Part shown: piece after piece, positions 1 through 6,389 of the stretch
Position numbering within the stretch: the first letter of the stretch is position 1
Layout of the letters: the number at the start of each line of letters is the position of its first letter
Source of the DNA: Minisyncoccota bacterium
GTDB taxonomy: Bacteria; Patescibacteriota; Microgenomatia; UBA1400; PJMF01
Reading direction: 5' to 3'
Length of the DNA stretch: 6,870 bases
Assembly: GCA_014728425.1 (NCBI GenBank)
Contig: WJLO01000009.1
Span: 1 to 6,870, forward strand
Made by a program: the position numbers and the translations under genes
The notes under the pieces: model-generated
The model's database searches: none
What the model saw: only the letters and a program-made list of their open reading frames with translations
What the model was told of the DNA's origin: nothing

Positions 1-1464
1 AAGGATGAATGGGGTCGGTCTTGGCCACTTGCTTTAGAGTCTTTTGGTGATTATAAACTACCTGGCTATGTCTGGATAACAATTGGTTCCTTAAGCTTGT
101 TTGGTCTTAATGACTGGGCAGTAAGATTACCTTCAGCATTAGCTGGCACTGGCTTAGTGATTTTGGCTTATTTTTGGGCAAAAAATTTTCATACTAGTAA
201 ACTAAAAGCTTGGTTTTTTGCTTTAGTGATTGCAGTTTCTCCGGTCTTTTTTTTCTATTCCCGCATGGCTTTTGAAGCTAACCTAGCTTTGAGTTTGTGG
301 GTATTGGTGTTGTTGCTGTTGTTTAAAAATCATTCGCGTTGGCCACAAAAATGGCTAGATTTAACAGCTATTGGGTTAGCTTTATTTGCTATTTTTACTT
401 ATAACACTCCTTTAATTTTACTACCTTTTGTTTTGGTAGCATTACCTTTGTGGCGAGGGTTAAAAAATTGGCAACAATGGCTCTTGCCAATGTTGGGCCT
501 GACAGTAGTGTTTGTGATTGGCTTGTTACAGTTATTACCCTTAGTGTCACAAAAGGGCGGGATTACGATTTTTTCTGATGAGTTAACTACTTTAAACTAT
601 TATGCTTACCGAACTCAGTTTACTGGGCTAGCAAGAACAGTTATTGGCAATAGATATCTTTATTACTTGCCTTTAATTATTAAAAACTATCTTGCTAGTT
701 TTAGCCCAAGATTTTTAGTAACCAATGGTGGTGCTCATCCTTGGCATACTCAACCTGACTTTGGTCATTTAACCTGGTTGATTTATGGCTTAGGCTTGTT
801 AGGCTTATTTACAAGTTTAGTGAAATTGTTTAAGGTTGTAAAAAAACAACAGCAGGGTCAATTACAGCTTACTAATCAATTTAGAGACAATTTGTTAATG
901 ATATATTTGCTGATTATTAGTTTGGTTCCAGCAGCAATTACTGTTGATGCCCCCCATGCTACTCGTAGTTTATTGTTCTTTTTTATGTTTAGTTTTTTTG
1001 CTATTAAAGGCTTAGCAACTTTAAAAATGGTTTTGACAGCTGGTTTTTTACCGCTTAAAAACCTGAAGCCAGATTTAATCATCATGACTTTAGCAATGTT
1101 AATTATTTTGGCGGAGGCTAGTAATTATTTTTATCATTATTTTGTTGATTATCCTAACAATCAAGCCACGCTTAAACCAGGTTTTGATCAGGTCATTCGC
1201 CAGGTGGCTCAACAATATCCTCAAGATCAACTAGCTATTGTTGATGGCTCAGGTTATCAATACATTTTATTGGCCTGGTATCTTAAAATACCAGCTCAAC
1301 AGTATTTAACTAGCAATCAGCGTTTACAGCCTGATAAAATAGGTTTTAGTTATGGAGAGCGAGTGGGTCGGTTTCATTTTATTGCTCAAAGTAGTGATAA
1401 AGGAGATCAAGAAAAGGTAGTATTAGAGTGGAGCGGACGCAAGTGGTTAGTAAAAACTTTTTAG
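1..1464 (+). CDS. GT39/ArnT/PMT-like membrane glycosyltransferase, 5'-partial
   Basis: This is the C-terminal 487 residues of a multi-pass membrane glycosyltransferase of the GT39/PMT_2 (ArnT-like) type. Members move a sugar from a polyprenyl-phosphate donor to a lipid, glycan or protein on the outer face of the membrane. The frame is open from base 1. A start at the TTG at 97 would cut off clearly conserved sequence: visible residues 1-25 include GDYKLPGY (16-23), the usual GDYKPP-type element after the first extracytoplasmic loop, followed by FGLNDWAVRLPSAL. The acidic catalytic motif of that loop should lie upstream, outside the window. About nine hydrophobic segments follow, with a long loop containing SPRFL (from 235) and a DAPHATRS element (316-323) before the last membrane segments. 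A soluble tail of about 100 residues ends at TAG. Donor and acceptor cannot be read from sequence. The family is fairly sure, the exact role unknown. Confidence 0.85.
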   Translation, partial: KDEWGRSWPLALESFGDYKLPGYVWITIGSLSLFGLNDWAVRLPSALAGTGLVILAYFWAKNFHTSKLKAWFFALVIAVSPVFFFYSRMAFEANLALSLWVLVLLLLFKNHSRWPQKWLDLTAIGLALFAIFTYNTPLILLPFVLVALPLWRGLKNWQQWLLPMLGLTVVFVIGLLQLLPLVSQKGGITIFSDELTTLNYYAYRTQFTGLARTVIGNRYLYYLPLIIKNYLASFSPRFLVTNGGAHPWHTQPDFGHLTWLIYGLGLLGLFTSLVKLFKVVKKQQQGQLQLTNQFRDNLLMIYLLIISLVPAAITVDAPHATRSLLFFFMFSFFAIKGLATLKMVLTAGFLPLKNLKPDLIIMTLAMLIILAEASNYFYHYFVDYPNNQATLKPGFDQVIRQVAQQYPQDQLAIVDGSGYQYILLAWYLKIPAQQYLTSNQRLQPDKIGFSYGERVGRFHFIAQSSDKGDQEKVVLEWSGRKWLVKTF

Positions 1465-1604
1465 TTAACTAAGGGGGTTTTAACTATGCAGCAGCTTAAA
1501 TTTACTGATGAATAGTAAGATTTTAGCTAGGCAAAATTAACTAAGTTATATAAACTTGCTTTGAATTAAAAAACCAAAACAGCTTTTAAAAGATTGGTGT
1601 TATT
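1465..1604 (+). other. Spacer between GT39-like and GT2 genes
   Basis: This 140-base, very AT-rich spacer has no gene of normal size. Right after the TAG stop there is a 12-base palindrome, TTAGTTAACTAA (1461-1472), and a competing 7-base inverted repeat (TAGTTAA 1462-1468 with TTAACTA 1480-1486). A purine tract AAGGGGG (1471-1477) sits 8 bases before a nine-codon ORF, ATG 1486 to TAG 1515. TATAAA at 1549-1554 could be a -10 box for the GT2 gene, but no good -35 lies 16-18 bases upstream. Neither a promoter nor a terminator can be called firmly. Confidence 0.4.
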
Positions 1605-2405
1605 ATGATCTCAGTAGTATTAGCCACTTATAATGAGGCGCAAAACATTGAGCGTTGTTTACAGGCAGTACAGGATTTTGCTGATGAGCTTATTGTGGTT
1701 GATGGTAGTTCTACTGATAATACTGTGGCTTTGGCTAAGAAACTTGGTGCCCAGGTTTTTGTGACTACCAATAAAGCCAATTTTCATATTAATAAACAAT
1801 TAGCAATGGATAAAGCCAAAGGTGAGCTAGTATTGCAGCTTGATGCTGATGAAGTTGTTGATCAGGAGTTAGCTGAGTTTATTCAACATACTCATCAGCA
1901 ATTAGCAGAGCACAACTTTCAACCATTATCAGCTACAGCTCCAGTAGCCTGGTATTTGAAGCGGAAAAATCTTTTTATGGGTCAATGGTTAAAGAAAGGC
2001 GGTCAATACCCAGATCCAGTGATCCGTTTATATCTCAATGGCTATGCTCATTTGCCTCAACAAGATGTTCATGAACAAATGCAAGTTGATGGTGTGGTTG
2101 CCTGGGCTAAAGGCCATTTGCTGCATTATGCCAATCCTCAATTTAGTGATTATTTGCGCAAGTTTGCTACTTATACCAGTTTTAAAGCCCAGCAGCTTTA
2201 TGATCAGGACACTCAGCTTAGTTTTGTTAATGCTAGTAAATATCTACTTTGGTTGCCAGTTAAGACTTTTTTGTTACTTTTTATTAGACACAAAGGTTTT
2301 GTAGATGGCATACCTGGTTTTGTATTTGCTTTATTTAGCGGCCTGCATCATCATGTGGCTTTTTTAAAACTTTGGGAACTTTATGAAAACAAACAAAAAA
2401 CTTAA
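1605..2405 (+). CDS. Glycosyltransferase family 2, WaaE-like
   Basis: This is a 266-residue GT-A fold, family 2 glycosyltransferase that should transfer a sugar from a nucleotide-sugar donor at the cytoplasmic membrane face. The N-terminus MISVVLATYNEAQNIERCL is the standard GT2 opening. D33 in VVDGSSTDNT contacts the nucleotide, and the metal-binding DAD is at 80-82 in LQLDADEVVD. The second half has the arrangement typical of WaaE/KdtX-type enzymes: an HEQM element, then a hydrophobic region (about 209-250) containing GFVDGIPGF, which probably rests on the membrane. The length is normal. ATG 1605 is the first start after an in-frame TAA at 1587-1589, but no convincing Shine-Dalgarno precedes it. 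It overlaps the next gene by 23 bases, suggesting joint expression. Donor and acceptor are unknown. The WaaE resemblance describes the subfamily and does not show that lipopolysaccharide is made. Confidence 0.9.
   Translation: MISVVLATYNEAQNIERCLQAVQDFADELIVVDGSSTDNTVALAKKLGAQVFVTTNKANFHINKQLAMDKAKGELVLQLDADEVVDQELAEFIQHTHQQLAEHNFQPLSATAPVAWYLKRKNLFMGQWLKKGGQYPDPVIRLYLNGYAHLPQQDVHEQMQVDGVVAWAKGHLLHYANPQFSDYLRKFATYTSFKAQQLYDQDTQLSFVNASKYLLWLPVKTFLLLFIRHKGFVDGIPGFVFALFSGLHHHVAFLKLWELYENKQKT
2383..2405 (+). other. 23-base GT2/GT4 overlap
   Basis: The last seven codons and stop of the GT2 gene are read in a second frame as the first codons of the GT4 gene. The overlap covers an A-rich stretch, and no strong Shine-Dalgarno lies before ATG 2383. 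This is good evidence that the two genes share a transcript and that GT4 translation may depend on ribosomes finishing GT2. Confidence 0.85.
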
Positions 2406-3435
2406 AGTCTTATTAGATACCTCGCCTTTAGCTAATGCTAACTCTATTCGTGGAGTGGGCATGTACACTCGTTTTTTAACTCAGGCCTTAGAGCAACGAT
2501 CAGATTTAATTGTGAAAAGATCTGGCGAGCTTGCTAATGGTTTTCAACCCGATGTAATACATTACCCTTATTTTGATTTATTTTTTAATACTTTACCTTT
2601 AATTAAGCGAGCTAAAACTGTGGTCACGGTTCATGACGTGATTCCTTTAAAGTTTCCTGATCACTATCCAGCAGGTGTTAAAGGTAAATTAAGGTTTTTT
2701 AAACAAAAAAAAGCCTTACAGCGAGTTGAAGCAGTGATCACTGATTCTCAGGCTTCGCAAAAAGATATTTTAAAACATTTAGCAGTTGTTCCAGAAAAAA
2801 CTCACGTGGTTTATCTGGCTCCTAATCCCAATTTGCAAAAAACTAGCCAAAAACAGCTGAATGCAGTTCGGCGTCGTTATAAGTTGCCACAAAGTTATAT
2901 TTTGTATGTTGGCGATATTAACTATAATAAAAATCTGCCACAGTTGATTAAGGCTGTGCGTGAGTTACCTTACAATATTAAGCTAGTTTGCGTAGGTCGT
3001 AACTTTCAACCTCAAGGTATTCCTGAATGGCAATGGATTGAAGCTCAATTGGCTTTAAGTGACGTGGGTAAGCGAGTTAAGTTTATCACTGATGTAGTAG
3101 GTGAAGCAGATCAAGATTTAAGTGCTATTTATACTGGAGCTTTGGTTTATGTACAACCTTCTTTATATGAAGGCTTTGGCCTGCCGGTTTTAGAAGCTAT
3201 GCGTTGTGAAACTCCAGTAGTATGTGCTCGTAATTCTTCATTGATTGAGGTTGGTGGTGAACAAGTTGAGTTTGTTCAACCTCAAGCAGAGAGTATTGCT
3301 CAGGGAGTGCAGCAAGTTTTGTCTTGGTCAGCAAAAAAGCGCCAACAAAGAGTACAAACAGCTTTAAGTTGGAGTAAAACTTTTAGCTGGCAGTTAGTAG
3401 CTGAGCAAACCAGCAAAGTTTATCATCAATTATAA
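2383..3435 (+). CDS. Glycosyltransferase family 4 (GT-B fold)
   Basis: This 350-residue retaining GT-B enzyme of family 4 (group 1 glycosyltransferase) is predicted to be cytoplasmic or peripheral to the membrane, adding sugar to a growing lipid-linked or surface glycan. The glycine-rich loop RGVGMYTR (23-30) and VHDVIPL (H84, D85) belong to the N-terminal acceptor half. The C-terminal donor half starts near YVGDINYNKN (G177, K183, N184) and carries EGFGLPVLE with the E-x7-E pair E263 and E271. The length is typical. ATG 2383 is the first start after an in-frame TAA (2365-2367). Only a weak GGGAA precedes it, so translation may be coupled to the GT2 gene, whose last 23 bases it overlaps. The HDVIPL and EGFGLP wording recalls mannosyl- and rhamnosyltransferases, but the sugar cannot be assigned. 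Confidence 0.92.
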   Translation: MKTNKKLKVLLDTSPLANANSIRGVGMYTRFLTQALEQRSDLIVKRSGELANGFQPDVIHYPYFDLFFNTLPLIKRAKTVVTVHDVIPLKFPDHYPAGVKGKLRFFKQKKALQRVEAVITDSQASQKDILKHLAVVPEKTHVVYLAPNPNLQKTSQKQLNAVRRRYKLPQSYILYVGDINYNKNLPQLIKAVRELPYNIKLVCVGRNFQPQGIPEWQWIEAQLALSDVGKRVKFITDVVGEADQDLSAIYTGALVYVQPSLYEGFGLPVLEAMRCETPVVCARNSSLIEVGGEQVEFVQPQAESIAQGVQQVLSWSAKKRQQRVQTALSWSKTFSWQLVAEQTSKVYHQL

Positions 3436-3437
3436 AA

Positions 3438-3460
3438 ATAATTAACTAGAATTTAATTAT
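3438..3460. repeat. AT-only inverted repeat after GT4
   Basis: ATAATTAA (3438-3445) and TTAATTAT (3453-3460) form a perfect 8-base stem around a 7-base loop, three bases after the GT4 stop and 25 bases before the next start. With no G or C pair and no T run after it, it is a poor intrinsic terminator. In such AT-rich spacer it may be chance. It could act as an mRNA-end or processing hairpin. Confidence 0.3.
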
Positions 3461-3485
3461 AAAGATATTAAACCTTTGATTTATC

Positions 3486-5147
3486 ATGATAAAAAAACTT
3501 TTTCAACAACGTTGGTTAATCGGGCTGATCTTTGTTTTAACTGTTTTAGCAACTAAACCTTACTTAACTACTGGTTTTCCTTATACCCATGATGGGGAAA
3601 ATCACCTTGCTCGGTTTGCTAATTATAAAATTGCTGTGCGTGAAGGCCAGATTCCTCCCCGCTGGGCACCCAATTTAATGAATCATTATGGTTATCCAGT
3701 TTTAAACTATGTTTATCCTTTGGCTAATCTATTGTCTCTACCATTTTCTTTAATGAAGTTTTATTATGGGCTTACTTTTAAGATTTTGGCTAGTTTAAGC
3801 ATTGCTTTTGGCCTAGTTGGCCTGTGGCAATGGTTAACTGAGTGGCAACTAAAAAACTCAGCTAAAGTTTTTAGTCTTTTAGCTTATGTAGTTTCGCCTT
3901 ATTTAGTAAATTTAGTTTATTTTCGTGGCAATATTGGCGAATTAATGGCTCTTAATTTGTTAATCTGGTTGTTTTATTGGGCAGAAAGATTGGTTCAGAA
4001 TAAACAATTAAATTTTACAGATCAGTTATTCGGCCTGCTGACGTGGACTGGCTTTTTGTTAGCTCATAACATTGCAGTATTGTTTGGTACGCCTTTAGTA
4101 ATAGCTTATTTATTATTAAGACTCCAGTTAACAGCCCAACTAAATATTAACAAGATTAAACAGTTTGGTTGTTGGTTAGTTGGAGCTATATTATTAACTT
4201 TGTGGTTTTGGTTGCCAGCGCTAGCAGAAAAAGAGCAAATCATTTTAGACCAAGCTCAATCCTTTTTAAGTTATCAAGATCATTTTGTGAGCTTACCGCA
4301 GTTGTTGTTTAGTCCATTAAGTTTTGGTTTCTCTTATATTGGCAGAGTAGACTCTCTAAGTTTTAGTTTGGGCGTTGTTTTAGTGGTTAGCTTAGGCTTA
4401 ACTGGTCTTTACTTAGTTAAGCAATTATTTTTAGGAAAACTTAATACTTTTATTTTATTGAATTGGTTAGCTTGTTTGTTGTTAATAGCATTACAGTTAA
4501 GTTTTACCCGGCCAATTTGGCAGTTATTGCCAGTATTGGCTTATATTCAATTTCCTTGGCGTTTAACTTTGTTTGCAACTGTACTAAGTTTACCCTTAAT
4601 TGCTATGATTTTTCAGCAAACTCAACAACTTGGTCGATTTATGTTAGTAGGTTTTTTATTAGTGCAATTAATAGGTTTACTAAAACTTCAGCCTGTAGAT
4701 TATTTTCAGCGGACTAACTTAGACTATGATGCTTTTGCTCAAAGTACGGCTACTTTAAATGAGTATACTCCCAAAGGTTTTAGTTATATTGATTTTAGTG
4801 ACTGGCAGCCAACTGCTAAATTATTAACTGGCGAAGGAAAGATTGATACACAGTTTTGGTCTGGTTCTCAGCGAAAGTATCAACTAAACCTAGCAACCGA
4901 AGCTGTGATTGTTGAGCCCACTATGAATTTTTTAGGCTGGCAAACTCAAGCTAATGGCCAGCGAGTTAACTATCTTAATAATGATCAAGTACAAGGCCGG
5001 CTGGCTTATCAGCTGCCAGCTGGTGAGTATCAAGTAATCACTAGGTTTACTCAGCAAACTTGGCCCAGACTGCTTGGCAATCTAGTAAGTGGATTCACTG
5101 TAGGAGTTTTGGTCTATTGGTTGGTAAAAAAGTTTATTAGAAAATAA
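3486..5147 (+). CDS. PTPS-related GT-C-like multi-pass membrane protein
   Basis: This 553-residue integral membrane protein resembles the family catalogued as '6-pyruvoyl-tetrahydropterin synthase-related, membrane'. Despite the name it has no pterin-synthase features and is best viewed as GT-C-like, related in layout to YfhO and ArnT. After a first membrane helix (about 10-30) comes an outer loop with YTHDGENHLAR (33-43), EGQIPPRW (53-60) and GYPVLNYVYP (69-78), the family hallmark; H35, D36, E38 and H40 are candidate active-site residues. About ten more hydrophobic segments run to roughly residue 400. A soluble, probably extracytoplasmic region (about 405-525) ends in the YfhO-like FLGWQTQANGQ (G484, W485) and LPAGEYQV elements. 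A final helix (about 530-548) and a basic tail close it. ATG 3486 follows an in-frame TGA at 3477-3479 and has no Shine-Dalgarno. Probable role: sugar transfer or modification outside the membrane, substrate unknown. Confidence 0.82.
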   Translation: MIKKLFQQRWLIGLIFVLTVLATKPYLTTGFPYTHDGENHLARFANYKIAVREGQIPPRWAPNLMNHYGYPVLNYVYPLANLLSLPFSLMKFYYGLTFKILASLSIAFGLVGLWQWLTEWQLKNSAKVFSLLAYVVSPYLVNLVYFRGNIGELMALNLLIWLFYWAERLVQNKQLNFTDQLFGLLTWTGFLLAHNIAVLFGTPLVIAYLLLRLQLTAQLNINKIKQFGCWLVGAILLTLWFWLPALAEKEQIILDQAQSFLSYQDHFVSLPQLLFSPLSFGFSYIGRVDSLSFSLGVVLVVSLGLTGLYLVKQLFLGKLNTFILLNWLACLLLIALQLSFTRPIWQLLPVLAYIQFPWRLTLFATVLSLPLIAMIFQQTQQLGRFMLVGFLLVQLIGLLKLQPVDYFQRTNLDYDAFAQSTATLNEYTPKGFSYIDFSDWQPTAKLLTGEGKIDTQFWSGSQRKYQLNLATEAVIVEPTMNFLGWQTQANGQRVNYLNNDQVQGRLAYQLPAGEYQVITRFTQQTWPRLLGNLVSGFTVGVLVYWLVKKFIRK

Positions 5148-5243
5148 GTTTTTGCTTAATAATGGTTTGATAAATTATTTTGATTGATTTCATTTGCATA
5201 CAACTTAAGTTTTTACAGTGCGTAGATTTTATTTTAAATTGAG

Positions 5244-5277
5244 GCCAAACATTGCTGTTGGCTAAATATGCTAAAAT
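5244..5277 (+). promoter_or_regulatory. Candidate epimerase promoter with overlapping dyad
   Basis: TGCTAAAAT (5269-5277) matches an extended -10 element (TG-n-TAAAAT) with one difference from TATAAT in the hexamer. No clear TTGACA-like -35 lies at normal spacing, but extended -10 promoters can do without one. Just upstream, where a -35 would sit, GCCAA (5244-5248) and TTGGC (5258-5262) form a dyad with 9 bases between them. In RNA this could be a hairpin with one bulged A. The placement suggests an operator. Transcription would begin near 5284, leaving a leader of about 137 bases before the epimerase. This is a motif-based guess. Confidence 0.35.
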
Positions 5278-5363
5278 TACTTAAATTAGTTGTAAATTTG
5301 TCAGGGTAGCTGCTAAGGTGTTGCTGGAGTTATTTTAGTTGAATGTTATTCTAAGGAGTAACT

Positions 5364-5387
5364 GTGATTGTGGAACTCAGTTCATAA
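5364..5387 (+). other. Possible seven-codon leader ORF
   Basis: GTG 5364 opens a seven-codon ORF (VIVELSS in literal codons) ending at TAA 5385-5387. It is preceded five bases upstream by AAGGAG (5353-5358), the best Shine-Dalgarno match in the window. A GAACT-C-AGTTC palindrome (5373-5383) spans its end, and AACTG beside the start could pair with CAGTT inside it. It lies 33 bases before the epimerase start. It could be a translated leader, a standby ribosome site, or coincidence. Its codons show no runs of a single amino acid that would suggest attenuation. Confidence 0.2.
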
Positions 5388-5410
5388 ATTAAAGAATTAA
5401 TAACTTAATA

Positions 5411-5417
5411 AAGGAAG
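5411..5417 (+). promoter_or_regulatory. Shine-Dalgarno of the epimerase gene
   Basis: AAGGAAG stands just before ATG 5421 and is the only clear ribosome binding site in front of a full-size gene here. An in-frame TAG at 5418-5420 directly before the ATG rules out any earlier start, so the two together fix the start codon. Confidence 0.75.
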
Positions 5418-5420
5418 TAG

Positions 5421-6350
5421 ATGACTCAAAAAAATAACATTATTGTGACTGGAGGCGCTGGTTTTTTAGGCCGCCATTTGTGTCGTGCTTTAGCTAAGCA
5501 AGGTTATCAGCTTAAAGTTATTGATCTTCAAGAAAACCCTGAGTTTACCACTATCATTGCTGATGTGCGTGATCAAAACAAAATGAAGCAGTTGATCAAA
5601 GATGCTGAGCTGGTTTTTCATCTAGCTTCTTTAATTGAAGCTGGTGAGTCAGTGAAAAAACCATTTAAATACATTGATTACAATCTTAATGGCACTTTGG
5701 CTGTTTTAGAAGCAATGCGAGTTAATAAAATTAATAACTTTGTTTTTTCTTCTAGTGCTGCTGTTTATGGCGAGCCAATCAATACTCCTATTAAAGAAGA
5801 TGATCGTACTATTCCTATTAATCCTTATGGCATGACTAAATTAGCCATGGAAGGTTTATTAAGGTCTTATGTTGAAGCTCATGATTTTACTGGGATTGCT
5901 TTGCGCTATTTTAATCTTTATGGCCCAGAAGAACATCATCAGCCAGAAACCCATGCTATTCCTCGTTTTATTGAGCAGATTTATCAAGATAAAGAACTAA
6001 CAGTTTGGGGCGATGGTCAACATTTAAGAGATTATGTTTATATTGATGATATTGTTGCTGCCCATCTTCAGGCTATCAAGCTAGCTCAACAACAGCCTCA
6101 CCAATATCACTATTTAAACTTATCAACAGAAAAACCCGCTTCAGTGCTAGAGATTGCTGCTTTAATTGAACGCACTATCAATAAAAAAGCCAAGATTAAA
6201 CATTTTCCTCCTCGTCCAGGTGATCCTCGGGTGTTAATTGCTGATGCTAGTAAAGCTAAAAAAATATTGGACTGGCAAGCTCAAGTAGATTTAGCTACTG
6301 GTATGAAAAACACTGTAGAGTATTTTGTTAATTTTTGGCAACAAACATAG
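5421..6350 (+). CDS. NAD-dependent sugar-nucleotide epimerase, GalE-like
   Basis: This 309-residue extended short-chain dehydrogenase/reductase most resembles UDP-glucose 4-epimerase. It would interconvert UDP-glucose and UDP-galactose (or their N-acetyl or uronic acid forms) in the cytoplasm. The Rossmann loop is TGGAGFLG (10-17), and D35 at the end of strand two favours NAD. The GalE-like ESVKKP...YNLNGTL block (76-93) is followed by SSSAAVYG with candidate catalytic S112, and by Y136-x3-K140. RYFNLYGP (162-169) and GDGQHLRDYVYIDD (197-210) complete the substrate side. At about 30 residues shorter than E. coli GalE (338), it could instead act on UDP-glucuronate or UDP-GlcNAc, so no symbol is given. 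The start is fixed by an adjacent in-frame TAG and a good Shine-Dalgarno. It likely feeds donor sugar to the upstream glycosyltransferases, though it may have its own promoter. Confidence 0.88.
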   Translation: MTQKNNIIVTGGAGFLGRHLCRALAKQGYQLKVIDLQENPEFTTIIADVRDQNKMKQLIKDAELVFHLASLIEAGESVKKPFKYIDYNLNGTLAVLEAMRVNKINNFVFSSSAAVYGEPINTPIKEDDRTIPINPYGMTKLAMEGLLRSYVEAHDFTGIALRYFNLYGPEEHHQPETHAIPRFIEQIYQDKELTVWGDGQHLRDYVYIDDIVAAHLQAIKLAQQQPHQYHYLNLSTEKPASVLEIAALIERTINKKAKIKHFPPRPGDPRVLIADASKAKKILDWQAQVDLATGMKNTVEYFVNFWQQT

Positions 6351-6358
6351 TTGTTTTA

Positions 6359-6389
6359 AGTTTAATTAGTTTAACTTAGTAATTAAGCT
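6359..6389. terminator. Hairpin between convergent genes, possible terminator
   Basis: AGTTTAATTA (6359-6368) and TAATTAAGCT (6380-6389) can form a ten-pair stem, with one G-T wobble when read on the + strand and an 11-base loop. It lies between the epimerase stop and the stop of the opposing gene, overlapping the latter by two bases, where a two-way terminator is expected. The stem is almost all A-T and has no T run on either side, so termination strength is doubtful. Confidence 0.3.

Larger units (their letters stand above)
5148..5420 (+). other. 273-base spacer with likely control elements
   Basis: This is the longest gap in the window. All frames are interrupted, and I found no gene remnant, tRNA or repeat array in it. 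It begins with a short AT-only inverted repeat (AATAAT 5158-5163, ATTATT 5174-5179) just after the membrane-protein stop. The middle holds a GCCAA/TTGGC dyad and an extended -10-like box. The last 70 bases hold a tiny ORF with a strong Shine-Dalgarno, a GAACT-C-AGTTC palindrome (5373-5383), and the Shine-Dalgarno of the epimerase. It probably separates two transcription units, the second being the epimerase. Confidence 0.5.

Noticed and set aside
876..1085. A 69-codon minus-strand ORF
   Set aside because: It lies wholly antisense to a conserved part of the first glycosyltransferase gene (the DAPHATRS region) and is basic and low in complexity, as expected of a reverse reading of hydrophobic codons.
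1546..1554. TATA-rich box as a GT2 promoter
   Set aside because: TATATA and TATAAA are expected by chance in this A/T-rich spacer, and no -35-like hexamer lies at proper distance.
2038..2304. An 88-codon + strand ORF in another frame of the GT2 gene
   Set aside because: It overlaps the well-supported GT2 coding frame entirely and has no ribosome site or recognisable domain.
4463..4717. An 84-codon + strand ORF inside the PTPS-related gene
   Set aside because: It is an out-of-frame shadow of a membrane-protein gene, with no motif of its own.
5148..5420. Riboswitch, tRNA or decayed gene in the longest spacer
   Set aside because: I found no tRNA-like arms, no conserved riboswitch core I recognise, and no stretch of protein-like sequence in any frame. 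Only short dyads and a micro-ORF remain.
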